This document shows, piece by piece, positions 16,750-25,303 of a stretch of DNA of 64,000 bases. A program made the position numbers and the translations under genes. The notes beneath the pieces are model-generated. The model was not told the origin of the DNA. It was given only the letters and a program-made list of their open reading frames with translations, and ran no database searches. Every line of letters begins with the position of its first letter. The first letter of the stretch is position 1. The DNA is from Hyphomicrobium sp. MC1 (GTDB lineage: Bacteria > Pseudomonadota > Alphaproteobacteria > Rhizobiales > Hyphomicrobiaceae), in assembly GCF_000253295.1 (NCBI RefSeq), contig NC_015717.1, forward strand, positions 3,534,001 to 3,598,000, in the 5' to 3' direction.

Positions 16750-18429
16750 ATGGCAGGCATGCTTCGCATGTTGAAAGCTGCCTCTCATCCCGCTTGGCCC
16801 TCGGCTCGGATTGTGTCGACGACGGCGCTTGTCATCGTCGAAATGCTGACGATCCGGCTCTTTACGCCTCTTCCTGATGTCTGGGGCATCTGGCCAGTTA
16901 TCGGCGTTGTCCAAGCTGTTCCGAAAATACTTCTGCTAGTGGCCGCAATTTTTGTGGTTGTCGGCTGGTCCAAGCGCAGCGCGATCCTCGCAGCCTTCAA
17001 TCAAGATGCAGACCCTGTGCAGATATCAGCGACAGCTGCAATCAGCGCGGCTGCGATGTTGGCCGCTTTTCTCGCGCGCGGACTCCTTGCCCAGGCTCCG
17101 CCAGGCGCTGATACCTTTCTTACTTATCTCTATTCGGCGTTATTCCTGGCGGCGATAACGTCGCTCGTCCTCGTCGCTGCGCCGCCAGGCTTTTGGCGAG
17201 AGATCGTAACGTTTTGCAAACCGGAACTGATGCTGGCGCTCGGACTGGGTGTCTTGGGATATGTCACTGGCGCAACCCTCGATAGAGAGCGCGGCAGTTT
17301 ATTATCGGAAGACAGTTGGGCTGAGCTTTCTGACGCCACCCTTCAGTTATCGTACTGGATCCTCAAGCACTTCGATCACAGTGCATTCATGGACCCGGCT
17401 ACGCGCATTCTCGGCGCCGGTGATTTCAGCGTCAGGATCTTTGCGGCATGCTCCGGCTACGAAGGCATGATGCTGATCGCGGTGTTCGTCGTAGGATATA
17501 TTCTGATCTTCCGTCGCTCGCTGAAATTTCCCAACGTCCTTATGCTGTTCCCGTTGGCGATGGGCGCAATCTGGCTCCTCAACAGCCTGCGGATTGCGCT
17601 GCTGGTCTTCATTGGAGCGAACATTTCGCCGGATATCGCGCTCGGAGGATTTCACTCTCAGTTCGGCTGGATCAGCTTCTTACTCATCGCAATCACAATC
17701 ATGACGGTTGCGCAGAAGCTCGCTTTCTTCGGCAAGAGATCGCCGATCATGGCAGCGGCGATGTCAGATGCAGCCAGCGCGGCGCGCGCTCGACAAGCCG
17801 CCGATTCCAATCCAGCGCTCATCTTTCTTGCACCGTTTATCGCGCTGATGGCCGGTCAAATCGTGACGCGCATTGCGGCGCCTCACGACTATCTGCTTTA
17901 TCCTATTAAAGTCGTTGCGGTGTTTGCGGCGCTGTATGCCTTCCGGAACATCTATAAGCAGCTGCTGGGCACTCCGGATGCTGTCTCGGCTTTGATTGGC
18001 GGGATTGCGGGTTTGCTGTGGATCGCGACTGACCCAGGCGCCGGCAGCCACACGCCGCTGGAGCAGTCGCTTTCGGAATTCTCGCCGATCCTGGTCGCTC
18101 TCTGGCTCGCGTTCAGAGGCATCGGCACCATCATCATGGTTCCGATTGCGGAAGAGCTGGCGTTTCGCGGATATCTCTACCGCGTCTTACAGGCGGCAAA
18201 ATTCGAGACAGTCGATTTTAGGGCATTCGGACTCGTTGCTCTCGTCGTCTCTTCGAGCTTGTTCGGTCTGATGCACGACCGGTGGCTTGCGGCAGCATTA
18301 GCCGGTGCGCTTTACGCGCTGCTGATGATCCGCCGAGGCCGGATCGGCGACGCGATCACGGCACACATGACGACCAATGCCGTCATTTTCGCGTGGGCGG
18401 TCGTCGCCGGACAGTGGTCGCTTCTTTAA
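16750..18429 (+). CDS. xrtE: Exosortase E fused to CPBP-type (CAAX-like) protease, VPEID-CTERM system
   Basis: A 559-residue polytopic membrane protein. The exosortase half (to about residue 325) has the three catalytic positions of the family: C234 in FAACSGYEGM, R281 in LLNSLRIALLV and H302 in GGFHSQFGW. The second half is a CPBP glutamic protease: EELAFR (E468, E469, R473), FGLMH (H509) and HMTTN (H539, N543). This fusion is the exosortase E/protease of alphaproteobacterial VPEID-CTERM systems. It should cleave the sorting tail in the inner membrane and transfer or release the target; the protease half may remove the remaining tail peptide. Its probable substrate is the small gene 27 bases upstream. 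Later in-frame ATGs at 16759 and 16768 are possible starts. Confidence 0.9.
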   Translation: MAGMLRMLKAASHPAWPSARIVSTTALVIVEMLTIRLFTPLPDVWGIWPVIGVVQAVPKILLLVAAIFVVVGWSKRSAILAAFNQDADPVQISATAAISAAAMLAAFLARGLLAQAPPGADTFLTYLYSALFLAAITSLVLVAAPPGFWREIVTFCKPELMLALGLGVLGYVTGATLDRERGSLLSEDSWAELSDATLQLSYWILKHFDHSAFMDPATRILGAGDFSVRIFAACSGYEGMMLIAVFVVGYILIFRRSLKFPNVLMLFPLAMGAIWLLNSLRIALLVFIGANISPDIALGGFHSQFGWISFLLIAITIMTVAQKLAFFGKRSPIMAAAMSDAASAARARQAADSNPALIFLAPFIALMAGQIVTRIAAPHDYLLYPIKVVAVFAALYAFRNIYKQLLGTPDAVSALIGGIAGLLWIATDPGAGSHTPLEQSLSEFSPILVALWLAFRGIGTIIMVPIAEELAFRGYLYRVLQAAKFETVDFRAFGLVALVVSSSLFGLMHDRWLAAALAGALYALLMIRRGRIGDAITAHMTTNAVIFAWAVVAGQWSLL

Positions 18430-18458
18430 ACACAACTTTGCAAAGCGGCCCGCATTCC

Positions 18459-19130
18459 TCAGGCCGCCTCTTTCGCGAAGATCATGTCGAGCTGCGTCTC
18501 GAACAATTCACCGATATTGACCGGATGCGCCCGATCGAGAAACTTGTTGATGACGATACCGGCCCAGACCGGCGCCAACAGCAAGTACGGATTTTTGACC
18601 AGACGATCATCCTTGAGTTCGCCTGACTTCCGCGCGGCGACGGCCAAACGTTTCACCTTCAAAAGAAGAGGCTCGATAACGTCGCGACGGTAGATCTCCG
18701 CGATGGCCGGAAAACGCGCACCTTCCGTGATGACGACCCGAGCGATGTCCGCGCGGCTCTTCTTCTCGATCTGGTGGATCGATACGACGAGAGTTCGGCG
18801 GAGAAAATCTTCCACACTCTCGTTAGGCGCGCGCTTGGCATCGTCCGTGTCGATGTGAGCGTTGACAATTTCTTGCTGAACAACCGCCGAGAACAACGCT
18901 TCCTTCGCGATGAAATAGCGGTAAATCAGGCCCTTCGCGACGCCTGCGCGCTTTGCCACGGTCTCGATGGTGGTGTTTGCAAACCCCTTTTCCAGAAACT
19001 CCGCCAACGCCGCATCGACGATGGACTGACGCGTCATGGCGGTCTTTTCCGGGCTGGCGCCGCGGCGTCGAATGACAGGCGGGTCGTTCCGGACAAGATT
19101 GGTGACGGCGGATTGTGTACTTTTTTGCAT
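18459..19130 (-). CDS. TetR/AcrR family transcriptional regulator
   Basis: A 223-residue regulator. The N-terminal helix-turn-helix is typical: SIVDAALAEFLEKGFANTTIETVAKRAGVAKGLIYRYFIAKEALF. The C-terminal ligand domain is not assigned. It diverges from the AaeB-like efflux operon that starts at 19328, so it most likely represses that operon and is released by a toxic acid or aromatic compound. A possible operator lies in the shared promoter region at 19234-19251. Confidence 0.88.
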   Translation of the reverse strand: MQKSTQSAVTNLVRNDPPVIRRRGASPEKTAMTRQSIVDAALAEFLEKGFANTTIETVAKRAGVAKGLIYRYFIAKEALFSAVVQQEIVNAHIDTDDAKRAPNESVEDFLRRTLVVSIHQIEKKSRADIARVVITEGARFPAIAEIYRRDVIEPLLLKVKRLAVAARKSGELKDDRLVKNPYLLLAPVWAGIVINKFLDRAHPVNIGELFETQLDMIFAKEAA

Positions 19131-19225
19131 GTCGCCTCACTTCGTGAATCAGCTTATGCGGCCACGCACTCGATTTTGGATGGGTACCTATGCGCCCCAC
19201 GCATTATCAGCGTTGAGCGTTTGTC

Positions 19226-19255
19226 TTGACAAAAGTGACCGCAAAGTCATTTATA
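19226..19255 (+). promoter_or_regulatory. Promoter and possible TetR operator of the efflux operon
   Basis: TTGACA at 19226-19231 and TTTATA at 19250-19255 are 18 bases apart, a good sigma-70 promoter reading toward the efflux genes. Between them TGAC-CGCAAA-GTCA is a small inverted repeat (19236-19249), a common form and place for a TetR-family operator. The operator call is an inference. Confidence 0.6.
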
Positions 19256-19327
19256 CCTACTCGAGGGCAATGTTCAAGATCGAAATTCGTCAACGCTCGT
19301 TTTAGTTGCTCTCAAACAGGATGTGCG

Positions 19328-21355
19328 ATGGCCTTCCCGGCTCTACAGCAGTGGGTTTTTTCGTTTAAGACGACGATTGCCGCCTTACTGGCGCTGCTGA
19401 TCGCACTGTGGCTTCCGCTGCCTAATCCGTACTGGTCGATCGCAACGGTTTACATCGCATCAAACCCGCTATCGGGCGCGACGAGATCTAAAGCTATCTT
19501 TCGCGTCATCGGTACGTTGCTTGGTGCATCAGCCGCTATCGCGATGGTGCCCAATCTCGTCAACACCCCGATCCTGCTGATCATCGCTCTGGGTCTTTGG
19601 TCCGCAGGCTGTCTTTATATCGCCATGCTCGACCGCACGCCGCGAAGCTACATCTTCATGCTTGCGGGCTACACTGCAGCGCTGATCGGCTTTCCGACGG
19701 TGGATGTGCCGGGCACGATTTTCGACGTGGCACTCGCGCGGACCGAAGAGATCATCGTCGGCATTCTATGTGCTGCCGTCGTCTCAAGCATCATCTTGCC
19801 GCGCCCTGTTGCGCCGGTGATCGCACAGCGACTCAAAGCCTGGCTTGCCAACGCGGACGTGAGCGCCCGCGATGCGCTGCAGCTGCGGACCGGAGCCGAG
19901 CCCGACCGGCATCGGCTGAAGCTTGCAGGCGATACAGGCGAAATCGAAAATCTCAGCACGCACCTCATTTATGATGCGGGTGGCCACCCGGAGTTCCTGC
20001 GACTCATTCGTGATGTCCGGCCGCGCATGCTGATGCTCATTCCCATTCTGTCCTCGATCGCGGACCGACTTCATGAGCTTTCCCTGCTAGGTGGCCCATC
20101 GCGCGCGGCACAGCAGCTCGTCGATCGGATGGATAAATGGCTTGCGGCCGGCGGAACCGATGCCGAAGAGCTCGATCGCCTGAGAAGCGATATCGAGGCC
20201 TGCGTCGATTCAACCCGCGCTCATCGCAGCTGGCACGACCTGGTGGAGCTCAGCCTTCTTATCCGGTTGGGCGACCTTGCCGCGATCCGATCGGACTGCC
20301 TCGACATTCTAAAGAGCGTTGAGCAGGCGTCCAATCATATATCGAGACCGTACACCTATCCTATCGCCGAGCGGGCTGCCCTGGTCCATCATTACGATCA
20401 CGGCCTTGCGATGTTGTCAGCGGTCGTCAGCTTCGCGACGATTTCCGTCTGCTGCACGTTTTGGATTCTGCTGTCCTGGCCGGAGGGCGGCTATGCAGTG
20501 TTAATGGCTGCCGTGGCGGGCAATCTGTTCTCGGCGCAAGATAATCCGGTGCCGTCTATCGTCATGTTCGCGAAGTGCTCTGTCGTTTCTATCGGAATTG
20601 CGGCGCTATACGTCTTCGGCATTCTTCCTCACGTTCACAACTTTGAAACGCTCGCGCTTGTGCTGGCTCCGGCTCTCGTCTTTTTCGGGTTATGCATTTC
20701 GAAACCCGAAACGTTATTCATGGGGCTCGCTTTGGCAATCTGCGTGGCTGCGATGATGGGCCTGCAGGTGACTTTTGCGGTCGACACGTCGACGTTCTGG
20801 AACAGCAGCATCGCTACGTCTGTTGGCGTCATCCTTGCCGCGACGACGGCTTCGATGCTGCGTACACTTGGCGCCGAATGGAGTATTCGGAGACTCGCGG
20901 TCGCCAACAAGGAGACGCTGGCGGAGATCGCAGATGCTCAAACCGCACGCGACGAGGCGCGGCTGACCGGCGTCATGCTCGACCGTCTTGTACTTCTCGC
21001 ACCGCGAGCGAAAGCAGCGGGACACCGGATTCCTGGCGCGATCGGAGAGTTGCGGGAAGGTTTCAACATCCTTGATCTCCGGCGATCGCGTATCGGGCTT
21101 ACGCCTTACTCGCGGCGGCGCATCGATGCAGTGCTTCTCATGCTGAAGCGCTATTATCAGAATAAGTCCACGGTGCCGGCGCCGGACTTGCTTCTTGCCG
21201 CGGTCAATCGCGCGCTGGCGGTCGTTCGAAACGAGCATGGTGCGTCTGCGCGCTCGGCGTTGCTTGGCCTCGTCGGCCTACGGCGCAGCCTTTTCCCGGA
21301 CCGCTCGCCTCCTCATTTGCCGCACGCTCCGGTCTTGCTTGAGGCCGCGCAATGA
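19328..21355 (+). CDS. FUSC/AaeB-type aromatic acid efflux membrane protein
   Basis: A 675-residue protein of the FUSC family with two blocks of membrane helices (about residues 15-165 and 360-505), separated and followed by cytoplasmic helical domains. The opening WVFSFKTTIAALLALLIALWLPLPNPYWS and the motif TRSKAIFRVIGTLLGASAAI are those of AaeB. The protein pumps p-hydroxybenzoate-like acids with an AaeA adaptor. The start MAFPALQQW is placed where homology begins and has AGGA ahead. The stop overlaps the next gene as ATGA. Operon: aaeB-like, DUF1656, aaeA-like. Confidence 0.88.
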   Translation: MAFPALQQWVFSFKTTIAALLALLIALWLPLPNPYWSIATVYIASNPLSGATRSKAIFRVIGTLLGASAAIAMVPNLVNTPILLIIALGLWSAGCLYIAMLDRTPRSYIFMLAGYTAALIGFPTVDVPGTIFDVALARTEEIIVGILCAAVVSSIILPRPVAPVIAQRLKAWLANADVSARDALQLRTGAEPDRHRLKLAGDTGEIENLSTHLIYDAGGHPEFLRLIRDVRPRMLMLIPILSSIADRLHELSLLGGPSRAAQQLVDRMDKWLAAGGTDAEELDRLRSDIEACVDSTRAHRSWHDLVELSLLIRLGDLAAIRSDCLDILKSVEQASNHISRPYTYPIAERAALVHHYDHGLAMLSAVVSFATISVCCTFWILLSWPEGGYAVLMAAVAGNLFSAQDNPVPSIVMFAKCSVVSIGIAALYVFGILPHVHNFETLALVLAPALVFFGLCISKPETLFMGLALAICVAAMMGLQVTFAVDTSTFWNSSIATSVGVILAATTASMLRTLGAEWSIRRLAVANKETLAEIADAQTARDEARLTGVMLDRLVLLAPRAKAAGHRIPGAIGELREGFNILDLRRSRIGLTPYSRRRIDAVLLMLKRYYQNKSTVPAPDLLLAAVNRALAVVRNEHGASARSALLGLVGLRRSLFPDRSPPHLPHAPVLLEAAQ

Positions 21356-21561
21356 ACGAGGAAATCAGTCTGTTTGGCATCTTCGTGCCGTCAGTTCTCG
21401 CGTGCTCCGTCATCTCATATGTCGTGATGGTGGCGGTCTCGCGCGTCCTCCGCGCCGTCGGCGCATATCAGTACATCTGGCATAGGTCGCTCTTCAATCT
21501 TTCAATGTTTGTTTGCATTCTTTGCGCGACTGTCCTCTTCCTCTTTCAGGCTCAGTCATGA
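21352..21561 (+). CDS. DUF1656 (AaeX-like) small membrane protein
   Basis: A 69-residue protein with two hydrophobic helices (IFVPSVLACSVISYVVMVAVSRVL and LFNLSMFVCILCATVLFLF), matching DUF1656/AaeX, the small subunit normally encoded between AaeB-like and AaeA-like genes. Its ATG overlaps the stop of the upstream gene (ATGA) and its own stop overlaps the next start in the same way, showing tight translational coupling. Its exact role in the pump is not known. Confidence 0.88.
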   Translation: MNEEISLFGIFVPSVLACSVISYVVMVAVSRVLRAVGAYQYIWHRSLFNLSMFVCILCATVLFLFQAQS

Positions 21562-22460
21562 ACGCACGCCTAAAACCCTTCATACGCTACGGCACGACAC
21601 TTGCGCTCGTCGGGGCTGCCGTATTCGCCGGCTGGCTGCTTTGGGTTCATTATGAACTCGAACCCTGGACACGCGATGGCCGCGTTCGGGCCGACGTCGT
21701 CGAGATTGCACCGGACGTTTCCGGGCTCGTGACCAAAGTGATGGTTCGCGACAACCAGATCGTCCACAAGGGAGACGTTCTGTTTCAGATTGACCGTGAC
21801 CGTTATATTCTTGCGCTGAGGCAGGCTGAAGCCGATGTCGAGGGCCGCAAGGCGGCACTTGAAGCCGCGCAAAAGGATCTGGTGCGCTATAAAAATCTGA
21901 CGAATCTTTCTGTCTCGGATCAGAAGGTCGAACAGGTGATCGCTACGCAGGCGCAGGCTGAAGCGGATTTACATAAAGCCGAAGCGGATCGCGACCTCGC
22001 GAAGCTCAACCTGGAGCGTTCGGAAGTCCGCGCGTCTGTCAACGGCCCGATCACGAACTTCGACCTGCAGCCCGGCAACTATGTCACCGCGGGCAAGGGC
22101 GTGGCGGCCCTGATCGACAACGATTCCCTGCGCGTCGAAGGCTACTTCGAAGAGACCAAGTTGCCGCTCATCCAAGTCGGCGACAAAGCCGTCGTACACC
22201 TGATGGGTGAGGACAGACCGATCCTGGGCCATGTCCAGAGCATTGCCGGAGGCATCGAGGATCGCGACCGTAGTGCCGGCTCGAACTTGCTGGCCGACGT
22301 CAACCCGACATTCAGCTGGGTTCGTTTGGCGCAGCGTATTCCCGTGCGCATTGCACTCGACCACGTGCCAGAGGGCGTCCGTCTGGTCGCCGGACGGACG
22401 TCGACGGTCGTGATCACGCCAGAAGACGGCAAGCATCCCCGCGACACGGCACAGAAATAA
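21558..22460 (+). CDS. HlyD/AaeA-type periplasmic adaptor (membrane fusion protein)
   Basis: A 300-residue adaptor. It has an N-terminal membrane anchor (GTTLALVGAAVFAGWLLWV), the biotinyl-lipoyl halves (RADVVEIAPDVSGLVTKVMVRDNQIVHKGD and ASVNGPITNFDLQPGNYV), a helical hairpin of about residues 95-165 and the beta-barrel end NLLADVNPTFSWVRLAQRIPVR. It links the AaeB-like pump to an outer-membrane channel, which is not in the operon. The start MNARLKPF overlaps the preceding stop (ATGA). A decayed paralogue lies at 4998-5258. Confidence 0.9.
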   Translation: MNARLKPFIRYGTTLALVGAAVFAGWLLWVHYELEPWTRDGRVRADVVEIAPDVSGLVTKVMVRDNQIVHKGDVLFQIDRDRYILALRQAEADVEGRKAALEAAQKDLVRYKNLTNLSVSDQKVEQVIATQAQAEADLHKAEADRDLAKLNLERSEVRASVNGPITNFDLQPGNYVTAGKGVAALIDNDSLRVEGYFEETKLPLIQVGDKAVVHLMGEDRPILGHVQSIAGGIEDRDRSAGSNLLADVNPTFSWVRLAQRIPVRIALDHVPEGVRLVAGRTSTVVITPEDGKHPRDTAQK

Positions 22461-22562
22461 GCCGATAGCCGTGGCGGTGGACGTCGTTTCCCCTTCATCG
22501 AGAGCGATATATCATCACGACACCGAGCCATCGGGCCGTCGCATCTCGATAGGGAGGCCATC

Positions 22563-23453
22563 ATGCGCGCCAGCGATCATCTTGCATCCGACCTAATTGG
22601 GCTCATCCGGCGCGCGAAGCTCTCCCGCCGCCGCTTCATGACAACGTCGGCCGCCGCTGCCGCCGGTTACACACTCGCAGCCGGCCCGGTCAGCGCTGCC
22701 GCGATTGTCACTGACACCGAAGGCCTCGACGCCGGAGCCGCAACGATCGAAACAGCGGACGGCGCGATGCCCGCATATTTCGCCAAACCAGCTGGCGTTG
22801 CCAATCCATCCGTGATTCTGGTCGCGATGGAAGTCTTCGGTCTGCACGAATACATCAAGGATGTCGTCCGTCGGTTGGCGAAGCTCGGCGCCTTCGCGGT
22901 CGCTCCCGACTATTATTTCCGGTTGGGGGATCTCGCGAAAATCAGCGACATCCAGGCTCTGATCCCGCTCGTCAATTCAAAGCCTGACGGGCAGCTCATT
23001 TCCGATCTCGACGCGACGGTCCGCTGGGCGAAGAGCCAGGGCGGCGATACTTCGCGCCTCGGCATCGTCGGCTTCTGCCGTGGCGGACGAACGGTCTGGG
23101 TCTATTGCGCGACGAACCCGAACGTTAAAGCCGGGGTTGCTTTCTATGGCTCACTTGTCGATCCTGCCGCGCAAAAAGCGATTTGGCCGAAAAGTCCAAT
23201 CGAACTTGCGTCGGAAATGAAAGCCCCTGTCCTCGGGCTTTACGGCGGCGCCGACCAGGGTATTTCGCCTGAGCAAGTCGAAACCATGAAGGCCGCGCTT
23301 TCTGCCGCCGCAAAAACAGCTGAGTTCAAGATCTATCCCGGCGCGCCACATGGCTTTCATGCCGATTACCGCCCGAGCTATTCACCCGATGCCGCCAAGG
23401 ATGCATGGAAACAGATGACGTCCTGGTTCAAGCGTTGGGCTGTTCTGGACTGA
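22563..23453 (+). CDS. Tat-exported dienelactone hydrolase family protein
   Basis: A 296-residue alpha/beta hydrolase. The Tat signal is SRRRFMTTSAAAAAGYTLAAGPVSAAA at about residues 21-47. The dienelactone hydrolase triad is complete: C172 in GFCRGG, D231 in YGGADQG and H263 in APHGFH, with E90 in VAMEVFGLHEYIKD in the usual second-Glu position. The family hydrolyses dienelactones in chlorocatechol breakdown, but exported members have unknown substrates. GGGAGG stands seven bases before the ATG. It may be read through from the efflux operon 100 bases upstream. Confidence 0.87.
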   Translation: MRASDHLASDLIGLIRRAKLSRRRFMTTSAAAAAGYTLAAGPVSAAAIVTDTEGLDAGAATIETADGAMPAYFAKPAGVANPSVILVAMEVFGLHEYIKDVVRRLAKLGAFAVAPDYYFRLGDLAKISDIQALIPLVNSKPDGQLISDLDATVRWAKSQGGDTSRLGIVGFCRGGRTVWVYCATNPNVKAGVAFYGSLVDPAAQKAIWPKSPIELASEMKAPVLGLYGGADQGISPEQVETMKAALSAAAKTAEFKIYPGAPHGFHADYRPSYSPDAAKDAWKQMTSWFKRWAVLD

Positions 23454-23465
23454 CGCCATCGCAGT

Positions 23466-23968
23466 TCAACGCGATGCTTCCGTCTCGCATACTTTGAGCT
23501 GCTCGCGCGCTTGGTCGATGCCGGTAAGATCTGCTGAGTACTCGCTACCGTCTATGCCGATCGACAGCGGCTGTGCTGGAAGCCTGTTAATGGTATTCCA
23601 CGTCTGCTCGCTCTCGTCTTCCGTCGTTGCGAAAGCGGGACCCGCAGGCGTAACGAATAAATCTCCAAATGTCGTACCCTGATCGGAGAACGTCATCTTG
23701 CCCGCACGGCTCGGCGGCTGCTTTTCATCGACCAATGTGATGAGCGTCACGGGACCGCTTTTGACAATCGACAAACCAAAGGGTCGGCCTCCTTGAAGGC
23801 TTTTCCGGTCGCGCACACGCGAGCCCCATCGGTGTGTTGCCGCAGCTCTGTCAACCATCCTGCATCTGTCCGCCAGGATTTGATCACTTGACTGGTGTCC
23901 GCCAGAGCGATCTGCGGAACAATCGTCCAAGCCGAACAAATCAAAGCGTAGCTGAAACGATGCATCAC
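23466..23968 (-). pseudogene. Frameshifted periplasmic protein, unknown family
   Basis: Two frames make one protein. The first, from an ATG at 23966-23968, has a signal peptide (MMHRFSYALICSAWTIVPQIALAD) and reads WLTELRQHTDGARVCATGKAF. Near 23788-23794 (AAGGAGG on the minus strand) the sense moves to the other frame, GGRPFGLSIVKSGPVTLITL, and goes on to QLKVCETEASR. One missing or extra base explains it. The intact product would have about 165 residues with two cysteines. It could be a real mutation or a read error in the short purine run. The family is not recognised, although the layout recalls small periplasmic proteins of the invasion-associated locus B type. Confidence 0.68.
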
Positions 23969-23988
23969 ACCCGTCTATGGTTCCGCGC

Positions 23989-25038
23989 CTACCGAATTGC
24001 CTGAGTTCCAGTGCTACGCCGGCGAAATCCAACATAGCCGCCGTCAGCGTCGTAGAGAAAATCGAAGCCGTTTAAGAAATGGAAACTCGTGTTCAGAAAC
24101 GTGCGATCCGGCGACAATCTCAGGTGAACTTTTTCGGGAGTAAGCGGATGACCATCATCAATCTTGAAACTGTAAAGCGGTAGAGAGGATTGTCCGCGCG
24201 AAACCGCGACGGCAACCTGATCGCCGGGCTGAAGCTTTGCTTGGGACGACTGCCACGGTGGCAACGTCATAAATGCCGAACCAACCCCGCTATCCACTAA
24301 AAGGGTTCCGCAAGCCGGCGGCGTCTTCCCATTAATCGAGATGCAAGCCGGTATCGGCGACCAATCGGTATCTTCTTTGTTGCGGTCGAGCTTTACATAC
24401 TCGAAATGGCCGCTTGTATTGACGGCCGACAAACCAACGTAGACGCCCCTGGCCGTCAAAACATACCCATGCCGCTGCCTGGAATTGTTCGAGACGACAT
24501 GCAGAAACGGGTTCTTGTCTGGCGTACTTTGACTTTGCCTGTCTCCCTCGCGCGCAAAGCCAATACCGATCATTGCAATTCGGCTGACATCTTCGTTTGG
24601 ATCGCAATCTCTTGCCCGCGGCAAGCAATCAACGCGCTCAACGGCAAGCACCGGCATCGCTTCCACTTGAATGGCGCTATCGCCGCTCCCCACGATCGTA
24701 AATGCGGTGCGAACCCAATGGCCTCGCATGACGCGGCCCGAGCTGGTGTAGGTCAATTGGCCTTCTGAAATTCTCGGTAGCTGATCGATGTTTGGTATCG
24801 AAGTCGCGCCAACGACCACACCTGTAGATCCGGTGTCCAACGTGGCTCTATGGAAGCGCTCTCCAAACGAAATACCTAGTGACGGCGAACGGCGGAGTTC
24901 TCCATCGTTTGCGTCCAAAAAGGGGAAAAATGCGGCTTGCGCATAAGCGCCAAAATTCGGTTCCTGGGCTGATGCCGCCGATATCATCGAGAGTATCACG
25001 GGTGCAATTGCAAAGTTGCGCACGCTCGTTAGACGCAT
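23989..25038 (-). CDS. Secreted pepsin-like aspartic protease homologue
   Basis: A 349-residue protein with a signal peptide (to about ASAQ, residue 25). Two aspartate motifs stand where a bilobed pepsin has them: ATLDTGSTGVVVG with D68 and LLVDSGVGSAFMTLP with D249. They are 181 residues apart, against 183 in pepsin. YTSSGRVMRGHWV with Y97 resembles the flap region, and the end FLNGFDFLYDADGGYVGF resembles the C-terminal strand of the fold. Pepsin-like proteases are rare in bacteria. Four cysteines (C138, C145, C232, C243) could form disulphides. It should act in the periplasm or outside the cell. The substrate is unknown, and activity is an inference from the two motifs. Confidence 0.66.
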   Translation of the reverse strand: MRLTSVRNFAIAPVILSMISAASAQEPNFGAYAQAAFFPFLDANDGELRRSPSLGISFGERFHRATLDTGSTGVVVGATSIPNIDQLPRISEGQLTYTSSGRVMRGHWVRTAFTIVGSGDSAIQVEAMPVLAVERVDCLPRARDCDPNEDVSRIAMIGIGFAREGDRQSQSTPDKNPFLHVVSNNSRQRHGYVLTARGVYVGLSAVNTSGHFEYVKLDRNKEDTDWSPIPACISINGKTPPACGTLLVDSGVGSAFMTLPPWQSSQAKLQPGDQVAVAVSRGQSSLPLYSFKIDDGHPLTPEKVHLRLSPDRTFLNTSFHFLNGFDFLYDADGGYVGFRRRSTGTQAIR

Positions 25039-25229
25039 TTTTAAATCGTTCTTCTTTTCCGACTAGTCTCTTGCGACGCTAGCAAACTGTTTGAACTGGT
25101 GCGTCAATCAGCGATGTAAATTTTAGCTCAATTGCGATCGTGCGGCGAGGACCGCTTTCATTGGCGGCTCCAGTAGAGATATTCTCGTCGATAAAGGTTT
25201 TTTTGAACGTAAAATCTGGTAGCCAAGTT

Positions 25230-25243
25230 TTGATATTAGTCAA
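25230..25243 (+). promoter_or_regulatory. FNR/FixK-type box upstream of the cyd operon
   Basis: TTGAT-ATTA-GTCAA fits the FNR/FixK/FnrL consensus TTGAYnnnnRTCAA and lies 60 bases before the cydD start. It suggests that the bd oxidase operon is induced at low oxygen. Confidence 0.65.
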
Positions 25244-25303
25244 TTATCGTCGCCTGATTGCACCCTATTGATCGGGATACTTTTCCGGGGAAAGACCAAA
25301 GGA

